Assembly (NCBI GenBank): GCA_003426165.1
Contig: QUAH01000001.1
Span: forward strand, 186,001 to 250,000
DNA: 64,000 nucleotides
Direction of reading: 5' to 3'
Source: Candidatus Saccharicenans subterraneus
Lineage (GTDB): Bacteria; Acidobacteriota; Aminicenantia; Aminicenantales; Saccharicenantaceae
Shown: positions 20,464 through 29,696 of the stretch, in pieces
Position numbering within the stretch: the first letter of the stretch is position 1
Layout: each line of letters opens with the position of its first letter
The notes under the pieces: model-generated
Seen by the model: only the letters and a program-made list of their open reading frames with translations
What the model was told of the DNA's origin: nothing
The model's database searches: none
Translations under genes and position numbers: made by a program

Positions 20464-21018
20464 ATGGGAGCGCTTATTGTTTTGCTGATAATCATAGGTT
20501 TACTGGTCCTGATTGCCATCGGCATCTACAACAGCCTGGTCGTCCTCAGAAACCGCTGCGACAACGCCTGGGCCCAGGTGGATGTCCAGCTGCGCCGCCG
20601 CTATGACCTGATTCCCAACCTGGTGGAAACGGTCAAGGGCTATGCCAAGCACGAGCGGGAAGTCTTCGAGAAAGTGACCGAGGCCCGGACCCGGGCCATC
20701 AATGCCCAGACGGTCAAAGAACAGGGGCAGGCCGAAAACATGCTGACCGGGGCCCTGAAATCGCTATTTGCCGTGGTGGAAAATTACCCCGAATTGAAAG
20801 CCAACCAGAACTTCCTGATGCTGCAGGAGGAGCTGGCCGGGACCGAGAGCAAGATCGCCTTTGCCAGGCAGTTCTACAACGACACGGTCATGAAGTTCAA
20901 CATGAAGCAGCAGGTCTTTCCCTCTAACATAATTGCCAATCTCTTCGGCTTCAAGGAAAGAGACTACTTTGAAATAGAAGAACCGGAGGCCCGGGGACCG
21001 GTCAAAGTTTCCTTCTGA
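20464..21018 (+). CDS. lemA: LemA family protein
   Basis: [43 protein letters not shown]. Confidence 0.95.
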   Translation: MGALIVLLIIIGLLVLIAIGIYNSLVVLRNRCDNAWAQVDVQLRRRYDLIPNLVETVKGYAKHEREVFEKVTEARTRAINAQTVKEQGQAENMLTGALKSLFAVVENYPELKANQNFLMLQEELAGTESKIAFARQFYNDTVMKFNMKQQVFPSNIIANLFGFKERDYFEIEEPEARGPVKVSF

Positions 21019-21070
21019 TAATTCTTCTGGCAGAACTCACTAAAGCTCGGACTGAGAAGATAGAATCCTC

Positions 21071-21976
21071 ATGTATGAACAGATAACCAGCAACAAGGTC
21101 AAGTCCTTTCTGCTGGTCCTGTTCTTTGTCGCCTTTGTCTTTCTCCTGGTCTGGGTCTTTGAAGAGCTCACCGGCTGGGGCCGGGGCGGCTTTATCCTGG
21201 CCCTGGTCATCTCGGTCGTGATGGCCGTTGGCAGTTATTACTACAGCGACCGGATTGTCCTGGCCATAAGCCGGGCCCGGCCGGTGACCAGGGAAGAATT
21301 CCCCTACCTTTACCATACGGTTGAAGGCCTGGCCATTGCCGCCGGCCTGCCGGCTCCCCGCTGTTATGTGATTGAGGATACCGCTCCCAACGCTTTTGCC
21401 ACCGGCCGCAACCCGAAAAATTCGGTCATCTGTGTGACCACCGGCCTTCTCCAGAAGATGAACCGCCTGGAACTGGAAGGGGTCCTGGCCCACGAGATGA
21501 GCCATATTAAGAATTACGATGTTCTTCTCCAGACGGTGGCCGTGGTCATGGTCGGGGTGGTGGCCCTGCTCAGCGACTGGATGCTGCGCAGCCTGTGGTG
21601 GGGAGGGGGGCGCAGGAAAGGCCGGGAGCGTAGCGGGAATGCCGGGGCCATCTTGCTTCTGGTGGGCATAGTCCTGGCCATATTGTCCCCGCTCGTGGCC
21701 CAGCTGATGCAGCTGGCCATTTCGCGGCGAAGGGAGTACCTGGCTGATGCCAGCGCGGCCATGCTGACCAGGTACCCGGCCGGGCTGGCCTCGGCCCTGC
21801 GCAAGATCGCCGCCGACCCGGAACCGCTGGAAGCGGCCAACAAGGCTACCGCCCATCTTTATATCGTCAACCCGCTGAAGAATATCGGCGGCAAGGTTAA
21901 CAGATTGTTCAGCACCCATCCTCCCATCGAGGCGCGGATTGCCGCCCTGGAAAAGATGTCGTTTGAAAGGACCTGA
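21071..21976 (+). CDS. M48 family metallopeptidase (HtpX-like)
   Basis: VLAHEMSHIKNYD (HExxH), REYLADASAA, multiple TM segments. Confidence 0.95.
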   Translation: MYEQITSNKVKSFLLVLFFVAFVFLLVWVFEELTGWGRGGFILALVISVVMAVGSYYYSDRIVLAISRARPVTREEFPYLYHTVEGLAIAAGLPAPRCYVIEDTAPNAFATGRNPKNSVICVTTGLLQKMNRLELEGVLAHEMSHIKNYDVLLQTVAVVMVGVVALLSDWMLRSLWWGGGRRKGRERSGNAGAILLLVGIVLAILSPLVAQLMQLAISRRREYLADASAAMLTRYPAGLASALRKIAADPEPLEAANKATAHLYIVNPLKNIGGKVNRLFSTHPPIEARIAALEKMSFERT

Positions 21977-22083
21977 GGCCCGAAAATCTTTATCCAGCCT
22001 CGGGGGGCTGGCATCAATTAATGGAGCCGGGTGGCTCTCTTGCAACTTCAGAGTTGTTTGTCTATAATTTAGAAACCCCGGGC

Positions 22084-22160
22084 GGGGTCGTAGTTCAGCT
22101 GGTTAGAACGCCGGCCTGTCACGCCGGAGGTCGCGAGTTCGAGTCTCGTCGGCCCCGCCA
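22084..22160 (+). tRNA. tRNA-Asp (GTC), CCA encoded
   Basis: Cloverleaf by eye: acceptor GGGGTCG/CGGCCCC, D-arm GTTC..GAAC, anticodon stem CCGGC-CTGTCAC-GCCGG, T-arm GCGAG-TTCGAGT-CTCGT, GCCA end. Confidence 0.95.
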
Positions 22161-22351
22161 TTTTTCCCCCAAACAAATGTTAACTGCCCGAAACTTTTTC
22201 CCCGGCAGCGACAATCCATTACCTTTGATGGCTGGCGACCGGGTTGCCCTTCTCCTGATGAAACCGCGAGCCACAACCCGGTCGGCAGAAAACCCTTTCC
22301 CCGCGGCTCGTTGTGTGGTATAAATTAACCTAATACAATCAGGAGGAACCG

Positions 22352-22729
22352 ATGCCCGATAAAACCAAGGTCCTGGTGATAGATGATGACCCGGCCATCT
22401 GCGTTTCAGTTAAGGCCATTCTGGAAGCCAGCGGTTACGAAACGGCTACCGCCCTGAGCGGCAAGGAAGGCCTGGAGCTTTTCCGCCGGCTCAATCCCGA
22501 TATCGTCCTGTGCGACATGATGATGGAAGACATAGATGCCGGAGCCAAGGTGGCTAAAGTCATCAAAGAGGAACGTCCCGAGCTGCCCGTGTTTCTGCTC
22601 AGTACCATAGGCGAGGCCACGGCCAGAACCATCGGCCTGGACGAACTGGGCTTTAACGGAGTTTTTCAGAAGCCCGTTAATTTTGACCTTCTGCTCAGCG
22701 TTCTGGAAAAACACAGAAAAAAAGCCTGA
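22352..22729 (+). CDS. Single-domain response regulator
   Basis: VLVIDDDPAICVSVKAILEASGYE; DIVLCDMMMED; K in FQKPVNFD. Confidence 0.93.
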   Translation: MPDKTKVLVIDDDPAICVSVKAILEASGYETATALSGKEGLELFRRLNPDIVLCDMMMEDIDAGAKVAKVIKEERPELPVFLLSTIGEATARTIGLDELGFNGVFQKPVNFDLLLSVLEKHRKKA

Positions 22730-22759
22730 GCCCGGAAATTTTCCCTGGAAACCCCTAGA

Positions 22760-23272
22760 ATGGATAAGACCCTGGCCGAAATCTTCCGCCTCAAGCCCGA
22801 CCTTCAGGATTTTTTTCTTGAGGTCAGAAGGCTGGAAGGAGACTTCCCTTTTAACCGGGAAGACATGGAAGCCCTGGGCCAGGCTTATTTTGAAAGGTAT
22901 CCAGAAAAATTTGTCCAGAGGAACCTGGAAGAGGTCAGGCTGGGCTACCAGCTGACCAGGTTCTGCCTGCTGGAAAAATCCATGGCTGGAATTAAGGGAG
23001 AACTGAAGGATTTTTTCCGCCAGGCTTTTGCCCAGCCTGATAAAATTACCGGGCTGATGGCCGACCTGACCGGCTCGGGCCTTGGGCCGGAACTGGCCAC
23101 CGGCTTCGGTCAGCTCCAGGCTGTCCTGGACGGTCTTAAGGCTATTGTCGATGAGCTGCCCAAGGGCATGGTCAAGGAAAGATTTCTGGGAGGGCTGTCT
23201 TCCCTGTTTAATGTCTGTTACCTTTTGAAAGTGCTGATTGCCCGGAGCGGCCAGGAGAGTTTACAAGACTGA
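22760..23272 (+). CDS. Hypothetical helical protein
   Basis: 170 aa ORF, same strand between response regulator and molybdopterin gene; no family recognised. Confidence 0.65.
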   Translation: MDKTLAEIFRLKPDLQDFFLEVRRLEGDFPFNREDMEALGQAYFERYPEKFVQRNLEEVRLGYQLTRFCLLEKSMAGIKGELKDFFRQAFAQPDKITGLMADLTGSGLGPELATGFGQLQAVLDGLKAIVDELPKGMVKERFLGGLSSLFNVCYLLKVLIARSGQESLQD

Positions 23273-23353
23273 ATATTTCTGGTATTTTGCCGTCTAAAAG
23301 CCAGGGGAGTATGGGTCAAGTTTCTCCGGGCCCGGCTGCTTGAGGAGAGAGAC

Positions 23354-25372
23354 GTGTCTTATTACCGAGGTATCTGCAATTTCTGCGGCACCGGTTGCGG
23401 GCACCTGCTCCAGGTGGAGGGAAACCGGGTCCGCGGGGTTTATCCCCTGCCCGGCCATCCCCTGAGTCGCGGCCGGTTGTGTGTCCGCGGCTGGCATATT
23501 CATGAACTGTTGCAGACCGAGGAAAGAATAACCAGCCCGCTGATCAGAGAGGGAAATAGCTTTCGCCCGGTTTCTTTCGATGAGGCGGTAGATTTTACGG
23601 CCAGTCGCCTGAAAACTTTTTCCGGGAGAGAGGTGGCCTTCCTGGGCTCTCCCCGGGCTTCCAACGAGGAAAATTATCTATTTGGAAAGTTTGCCCGGGC
23701 GGTTATGAAAAGCAACAATCTCAGCCTGACCTCGGACGCCGGGCTGGAGGAGAGTTCCCGGGTGCTTCTTGAGGGCTGCGGTTTGCCGGCCATGACCGGC
23801 TCCCTGTCGGCTCTGAGGCAGGCCGATTTTATCCTGGTGGTGGGGGGCGACCTGACCAAGCAGAACCCCATAATCGCCAGCGAAATTCATTTTGCCCGCC
23901 GCTCGGGGACCTTTGTGGCCACAATTTCGCCCAGAAAGACCCAGATGGCCAGGCTCAGTCAGAAGCATCTCAGGCCAAACCCGGGTACCATCTGGCTGTT
24001 GCTCGAGGCCCTGGCCCGCGCCCTGCGAACCGAGGGGCTGGTCCGGGGCGATGATCTCGAAGAACGGGTTGAAAATGCCCGGCAATATCTTGAATACCTG
24101 GATTCCCTGGACCTCAAGCAGGCCTCAGAATCGACCGGGGTCGAGGAGCAGGAAATAATTTCCCTGGCCAGAAAGTTTTATGAATCGGAATCAGCTTTCG
24201 CTTTTTATCCCGTCGGCATCCAGAGCCTGGACCGACGCTCGATGTCAGCCCTCCTTAACCTGTTCCTCCTGGCCGGCAAGCTGGACCGCCCCGCCGGAGG
24301 AATGTGCCCGGTCACCGGCATCAGCAACCTGCTGGGAAGCCTGGACATGGGAGTATCACCGGCTTTTCTGCCCGGCTATTTCCCGGTGGAGGCTGAGGAA
24401 AGCTGGCGGAGGTTTGAAGAACTCTGGCAGGTCGGGCTTAACCGGACACCGGGAAAAAGCGCCGCCGCCTGCCTGCAGGAAGATCGGTCAATCAAGGCCC
24501 TGCTGGTCGTGGACCATGACGAGGAAATCATCCGCCATGTCAACCGGATAAAAGAGCTGGAGTTCGTGGTCTATTTCGGAGCCTACCAGAATGCTTTTGC
24601 CAGCCTGGCCACCGTAATTTTCCCCCGTCTGAATTACGTTGAAGGGGACGGGACATACACCAATTCGGAAAGACGGGTGCAACTCAGCCAGAAAAAAGTG
24701 GAGCCACCGGCTGGAATCAAGCCCATGTGGGAAATACTGAGCCGCCTGGCTTCGGCCCTGGGTCAACCCTGGCCTTATAAATCTGCCGAGGAAATCATGA
24801 CTGAAATAAGCAGGGTAGTGCCTCAGTATTCGGGCCTCAGCCATGAAAAATTGAGGGCCAGTCTTGGCCTCAGGTGGCCGGTAGATGACAGGCACCCGGG
24901 TGGCACAGAATTTCCCCTGGCCGAAGAGACCGGGCGCGGGTTCAAGTTTGTATTCGACGGGGCCGCAGACCGGCGGCAGAGCTTGCGTTCGGGAAAGGAA
25001 GGGGTCTTTCCCTTCAAGCTGGTCGTTGGCCGGAGCAATTATTTCTGGCATCAGAACTCGGTCATGAAAAGGACGTTCATTCCAAGGAGAGAATACAATG
25101 CCCTCCTGCTGCTCTATCCCAATGGCTTTGTAGAAGTCTCGGAAGAAGATGCCCGGGCCCTCGGACTTCGGGAAAAACAGCCGGTGAGGATAGTTTCGGA
25201 AGCCGCTGAAATCAGGCTGGCCACCCGTATTTCGCCCGACATCCTGCCCGGCATGCTCTATATTCCTTATTTTATAGAAGAGATGATTTCCGGGTTCCTG
25301 CACCGCCAGGTGTCCGAACTGGAAAAGAACGAAGAGTTTTTCCTGCCCGTCCGGCTGGAGAAGGTGGAGTAG
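23354..25372 (+). CDS. Molybdopterin oxidoreductase/formate dehydrogenase alpha (NuoG)-like subunit
   Basis: CNFCGTGCGHLLQVEGN...GRLCVRG [4Fe-4S]; NEENYLFGKFARAVMKSNN; molybdopterin dinucleotide-binding C-terminal domain; no Cys/Sec at usual ligand position. Confidence 0.88.
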   Translation: MSYYRGICNFCGTGCGHLLQVEGNRVRGVYPLPGHPLSRGRLCVRGWHIHELLQTEERITSPLIREGNSFRPVSFDEAVDFTASRLKTFSGREVAFLGSPRASNEENYLFGKFARAVMKSNNLSLTSDAGLEESSRVLLEGCGLPAMTGSLSALRQADFILVVGGDLTKQNPIIASEIHFARRSGTFVATISPRKTQMARLSQKHLRPNPGTIWLLLEALARALRTEGLVRGDDLEERVENARQYLEYLDSLDLKQASESTGVEEQEIISLARKFYESESAFAFYPVGIQSLDRRSMSALLNLFLLAGKLDRPAGGMCPVTGISNLLGSLDMGVSPAFLPGYFPVEAEESWRRFEELWQVGLNRTPGKSAAACLQEDRSIKALLVVDHDEEIIRHVNRIKELEFVVYFGAYQNAFASLATVIFPRLNYVEGDGTYTNSERRVQLSQKKVEPPAGIKPMWEILSRLASALGQPWPYKSAEEIMTEISRVVPQYSGLSHEKLRASLGLRWPVDDRHPGGTEFPLAEETGRGFKFVFDGAADRRQSLRSGKEGVFPFKLVVGRSNYFWHQNSVMKRTFIPRREYNALLLLYPNGFVEVSEEDARALGLREKQPVRIVSEAAEIRLATRISPDILPGMLYIPYFIEEMISGFLHRQVSELEKNEEFFLPVRLEKVE

Positions 25373-25375
25373 GTC

Positions 25376-26434
25376 ATGTACTGGTTACCCAGGGATCAGG
25401 TCAGGGCGCTGGTCAACAGGCTGGCCGAAAGTTATGCCGTCTACGGACCGCGCCGGGATGAGGTTTCGGGCGAAGTGGTATTTGACCGGCTGGAAGAGCT
25501 GGAGAGGCTGGACCTGCAGGCAGCCATTCCCTACAATCCGCCCAAGCATGCCCTGTTGCCCCAGTATGAAGAAATCTTGAAGTATCTCTACTCGAAGCAA
25601 TCCCAAAAGGTAACGATAGAAAAAATAAGCAAGGTCGAGCCCAAAGCCCTGGTTGGGTTGAGAGCCTGCGACCTGAACGGCATTCTCTGCCTGGACCGGT
25701 TTTTCCTGGGGCAGGAGTTCGTGGATGAGATTTACCTGGAGCACCGAAAGAAGCTGTTCATCATTTCCAACACCTGCGTCAGGCCCTTTCCCCAGTGCTT
25801 TTGCGTTTGCACCGACAGCGGCCCGGCTGCCGGAGAAGGGTTTGACCTGGACCTGACCTGCGCCGGCCAGGGCTACCTGGTTCTGGTCGGTTCTAAGAAG
25901 GGGCAGAGGCTGGTGGAAGAGCTCGGCCTGCGGGAAGCCGGGAGCGAGGCCCAAAACCTCCGCGAAAAGATCGTGGCCGAGTCGGTATCTTCCTTCGATA
26001 ACTTTGCCCTGGAAAATAAGGCCTGGGTATCCCGGGCCACCAACCGCCTGACCACCGGTTTTATTAAACCGGAGGTCTGGGAATACATAGGCAACCAGTG
26101 CTTTGAGTGCGGGGCCTGTTCTTTTGTCTGTCCCACCTGTTCCTGTTTCAACGTGGAAGATGTCAACCGGGTGGACGGGCCGACCGACCGGGTCCGCACC
26201 TGGGATTCCTGTTCGTTCGAAGGCTATACCAAGATGGCCGGCGACCATAATCCCCGAAAGCCGGTGGAAGACCGGCGCAACAAGAGGTTTTTCTGCAAGC
26301 TGTCATATTCCCAGTCCAAGAAATACCTGCGCCCGGGCTGCGTGGGCTGTGGCCGCTGTGCCCGGGTCTGCCCCGGAGATATCGGTTTACCCAACGTGGT
26401 GACCTATATACGGAGAGAGATAACCGGAGAATGA
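25376..26434 (+). CDS. 4Fe-4S dicluster protein, sulfhydrogenase beta (HydB)/AsrA-like
   Basis: CFECGACSFVCPTCSCF and CVGCGRCARVCPGDIGLP. Confidence 0.85.
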   Translation: MYWLPRDQVRALVNRLAESYAVYGPRRDEVSGEVVFDRLEELERLDLQAAIPYNPPKHALLPQYEEILKYLYSKQSQKVTIEKISKVEPKALVGLRACDLNGILCLDRFFLGQEFVDEIYLEHRKKLFIISNTCVRPFPQCFCVCTDSGPAAGEGFDLDLTCAGQGYLVLVGSKKGQRLVEELGLREAGSEAQNLREKIVAESVSSFDNFALENKAWVSRATNRLTTGFIKPEVWEYIGNQCFECGACSFVCPTCSCFNVEDVNRVDGPTDRVRTWDSCSFEGYTKMAGDHNPRKPVEDRRNKRFFCKLSYSQSKKYLRPGCVGCGRCARVCPGDIGLPNVVTYIRREITGE

Positions 26435-27279
26435 GGACCATGGACAACCAGCTGGTGCCGATCGTAACCGTGCCGGAAGTGGCCACCGTGGTGGACATCC
26501 GCGAGGAAATTGCTGACGTCCGGACCTTTTATTTCACCTTTGACCGGCCGGAGATTGAACGGGCCTTCCGGATCCGGTCCGGCCAGTTCATCATGTGCAC
26601 CGTCTTCGGGGCCGGGGAGTTTGCCGTTTCTCTGCCGTTCAGCCCGGAGAACGACCGGAAGCATATCTCGGTCAGGAAGGTGGGCAAGGTGACCGCGGCC
26701 CTGCATGAGCTTCAACCCGGGGATAAAATCGGCATCCGGGGCCCGTTCGGCAACGGCTTTCCTTTTGAAGAAATAAAAGGAAAGAATGTCATTTACGTGG
26801 CCGGCGGGATCGGCTTGATTCCGCTCCGGTCCTCCATTGTCCATGTTCTTCAGCATCGGCCTGATTTTGGCCGGATGATCCTGGTCTACGGGGCCAGGAG
26901 CTCCAGGGACCTGATGTACAAGGATTCCATCAGGGAGTGGCAGGCCACCCGGGATTTTGAAACCCACTTCACCATCGACCGGCCGGAACCCGGCTGGACC
27001 GGCCAGGTTGGTTTTGTCAACCAGCTGGTGGCCGGGCTCAACCTGCCGGCCGAGAACACCGTGGCCTTTGTCTGCGGCCCGCCGGTAATGTTCAACGCCG
27101 TTATCAAGGAACTGAAGCTAAAGGGAATAAAGGAGCAGGACATTTATTCCACGCTGGAAAGGCACATGAAGTGCGGCATCGGGAAATGCCAGCACTGCGC
27201 CATCGGGCGAACCCTGGTCTGCGTCGACGGCCCGGTCTATACCTACAGGCAGATCAAGACCCTGGGAGAACAGATCTAA
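26431..27279 (+). CDS. FAD/NAD(P)-binding oxidoreductase, sulfhydrogenase gamma (HydG)/AsrB-like
   Basis: GDKIGIRGPFGNGFP; YVAGGIGLIPLRS; CGIGKCQHCAIGRTLVCVDGPVY. Confidence 0.88.
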   Translation: MRTMDNQLVPIVTVPEVATVVDIREEIADVRTFYFTFDRPEIERAFRIRSGQFIMCTVFGAGEFAVSLPFSPENDRKHISVRKVGKVTAALHELQPGDKIGIRGPFGNGFPFEEIKGKNVIYVAGGIGLIPLRSSIVHVLQHRPDFGRMILVYGARSSRDLMYKDSIREWQATRDFETHFTIDRPEPGWTGQVGFVNQLVAGLNLPAENTVAFVCGPPVMFNAVIKELKLKGIKEQDIYSTLERHMKCGIGKCQHCAIGRTLVCVDGPVYTYRQIKTLGEQI

Positions 27280-27280
27280 G

Positions 27281-27826
27281 ATGGAATCGCTGGAGCTGCT
27301 GCGGGAAGTCCTGACCGGGAAGACCTGCCTGGTCGGCATCGGCAATAGCCTGCGCGGTGACGACGGCTTCGGTCCTTACTTCATAGAGAAACTCAGGGAG
27401 AAGGCCCTCCTCCCGGAGGCCAACCTGATGACGGTTGAGGATGTGCCGGAAAACTATGCCTTCCCCATCTCCAGGATGGAGGTGACCACGGTGGTCTTTG
27501 TGGATGCCGTGATTCTCGAAGCTCCGCCGGGCACGGTCGTTTTAGGGCCACTGGAAGAGCTGGAGGAAATCGGCCAGATAGCTTCCACCCACAAGCTGGC
27601 CTTGCGGCTGACGGCCAGGGTTATCGAGGAGACCGGAAAAAAGGTCTACCTGCTGGGGGTGGTCCCGGAGTCCACCGAGTTCGGCCGGGAGCTGTCGCCG
27701 GCGGTCAGGCAGGCGGCGGTTGAACTGGTTTCTCTGGCAGAAAAACTTATCCGGGAAAATGAGGACGGGCTAACGGAATCAGAAAAAAAGAAGAAAACAG
27801 GGAGAAAAGCTAATGACCGGAACTGA
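27281..27826 (+). CDS. Hydrogenase maturation protease (HycI-type)
   Basis: CLVGIGNSLRGDDGFGPYFIEKL; VFVDAVI; STHKLALRL. Confidence 0.92.
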   Translation: MESLELLREVLTGKTCLVGIGNSLRGDDGFGPYFIEKLREKALLPEANLMTVEDVPENYAFPISRMEVTTVVFVDAVILEAPPGTVVLGPLEELEEIGQIASTHKLALRLTARVIEETGKKVYLLGVVPESTEFGRELSPAVRQAAVELVSLAEKLIRENEDGLTESEKKKKTGRKANDRN

Positions 27827-29696
27827 GGCTCTCTGGCTCAGTCTCGCCAGCCTGCTGCTGTCTTTTCTGGCGGCCTTTTTACTTGGCAAAAAGGTTCGTC
27901 TTGTCCGCCTGACCGGAACCATCCTGATCTCCCTGGCCTGCTTTTTCCTGGCCTGGCAGGGAGTGATGATTCTGGGCGCGGGGCAGCCGGTCGAACTGGA
28001 GTTAAAGCTGGCCGGGATTCATATTCCGGTCTTGATTGACGGCCTTTCGGCCCTGTTTCTGCTGCTTCTTTCCGTCCTGGCCCTTGGCTCCACCCTTTTT
28101 GCTTACGGTTATTATGAAACTACCGAAACGAAAATAGTTCAGAAAGTTTACCTGGCCCTGCCCGTTTTCATTGCCGGCCTGGTTGGTCTTCTGACTGTTG
28201 ACGACCTCGGTCCCGGTTTTACCCTGGCCTGGCAGTTGATGGCCATTTCCTCATACCTTCTAATCAGGTGGGGCAGGCCGCTGAAGCTTTCAGGCAGGCC
28301 GGCCCTGGTCTACCTGGTTTTCATGGAAATGGCCTGGGTGCTGATAACCGGCTCCGCTTTCCTGGCTAAAGGTTATCATTTCGGGGATTCACTCGCGGCC
28401 GTCGGGCAAAAATTGTCCGGCTCGGGGCCGGTGGCCACCGCCATTTTCCTGGTCATGCTTCTTTTAGGCTTCGGTCTCAAGACCGGGATTTTCCCGCTCG
28501 GACAGCTCTGGATACCCGGGGCTTACTCGACCGCCTCCCCACCGGTTTCAGCCCTGCTGGCCGGCATCCTGGAAAAAACCGGGGTATTCGGGCTGATCAG
28601 AATCTTCTTCTTCGTGGCCCGTGGAGCCGGGGCCGGCTTTAATCCGGACCTGTGGGGACAGGTACTGGTGGTGGTCGGGACCCTGACTCTCTTCGTCGGG
28701 ACGGTCCAGGCCATCAAGCAGAGCGATTATCTCAGGCTCCTGGCTTATAGCTCCATCGGCCAGGTGGGCTACATCGTCCTGGCCCTGGGCAGCAGCCTGC
28801 TCGCCTGGCATTCTGGTTCGCCCCTGGCCGGGATTATCTTTGCCGGGGCTGTTTACCACAGCCTTAACCACGGAATCTTCAAGAGCCTTCTCTTCCTGAC
28901 CGGCGGCAGCCTGCTCTATGCCACGGGGACCCGGGACCTGAACCGCCTGGGCGGGCTCCTGGCCGTTATGCCAGTAACCGGCCTTCTGGCCGCCCTGGCG
29001 TCCTATTCCATCTCCGGCATGCCGGCCTCCAGTGGGTTTGTCAGCAAGTGGTTGATGATTGCCGGGAATTTCCTGGCCGGAAAAGATAGCCTGCTTTTAA
29101 CCATGGCCGGGATAGTGGCCCTGTTCACGGCGGCCTTTACCCTGGCCTGCTACGTGAAGTTTTTCGGGCTGGCTTTCACCTCGGCCGGGGCCGGCTGGAA
29201 ATTGAAGAGGGAAATCAGGGAAGTGCCGGGCTCCCTGCTGGTGCCAAAAATTTTCCTGGCCGCGATCTGCCTGAGCCAGGCTTTCCTGCCGGCGGTTTAT
29301 GTCCGGCTCATCGGCCGCAGCCTGGCCACAACCGAGGGGTTTCTTCTGACCGGAGTGGGGGCCGAGGGTCTTAAGACAAACCCAATCGGCCTTCAGATTT
29401 TTGAGGGGCCGGCCTTGCTGGCCGCAGTTGCCCCGCTGGCCATGCTGGCTCTGCTCCTGGTTCTGGCTTTCCTGGCCCGCTGGTTAAGGCAGTCGGCCGG
29501 AGCTCAGGAAGCCAGGGTCCCGGCCTGGCTGTGCGGTTACCAGGACCTTAATAAGAATAATGTCTATGCCGACCGCAACATGTTTTCCGACCTGAAGAAA
29601 TTTTTCCGGTGGACGGGGGCCAATAAAAATGTGGTGATTGATGATGATGAGTTGTCTGAATCTGTGGGCCGGGAAGAAAAAGGGGTAATTTCATGA
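27813..29696 (+). CDS. Proton-conducting antiporter-like subunit (HyfB/NuoL-like)
   Basis: Polytopic; FAYGYYETTETK, LLAYSSIGQVGYIVLALG, HSLNHGIFKSLLFLTGGSLLYATGTRDLNRLGGL. Confidence 0.9.
   Translation: MTGTEALWLSLASLLLSFLAAFLLGKKVRLVRLTGTILISLACFFLAWQGVMILGAGQPVELELKLAGIHIPVLIDGLSALFLLLLSVLALGSTLFAYGYYETTETKIVQKVYLALPVFIAGLVGLLTVDDLGPGFTLAWQLMAISSYLLIRWGRPLKLSGRPALVYLVFMEMAWVLITGSAFLAKGYHFGDSLAAVGQKLSGSGPVATAIFLVMLLLGFGLKTGIFPLGQLWIPGAYSTASPPVSALLAGILEKTGVFGLIRIFFFVARGAGAGFNPDLWGQVLVVVGTLTLFVGTVQAIKQSDYLRLLAYSSIGQVGYIVLALGSSLLAWHSGSPLAGIIFAGAVYHSLNHGIFKSLLFLTGGSLLYATGTRDLNRLGGLLAVMPVTGLLAALASYSISGMPASSGFVSKWLMIAGNFLAGKDSLLLTMAGIVALFTAAFTLACYVKFFGLAFTSAGAGWKLKREIREVPGSLLVPKIFLAAICLSQAFLPAVYVRLIGRSLATTEGFLLTGVGAEGLKTNPIGLQIFEGPALLAAVAPLAMLALLLVLAFLARWLRQSAGAQEARVPAWLCGYQDLNKNNVYADRNMFSDLKKFFRWTGANKNVVIDDDELSESVGREEKGVIS

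Noticed and set aside
22021-22323. ORF MEPGG...VVVQLVRTPACHAGGREFESRRPR
   Set aside because: Translation of the tRNA-Asp gene; a well-known spurious ORF pattern.
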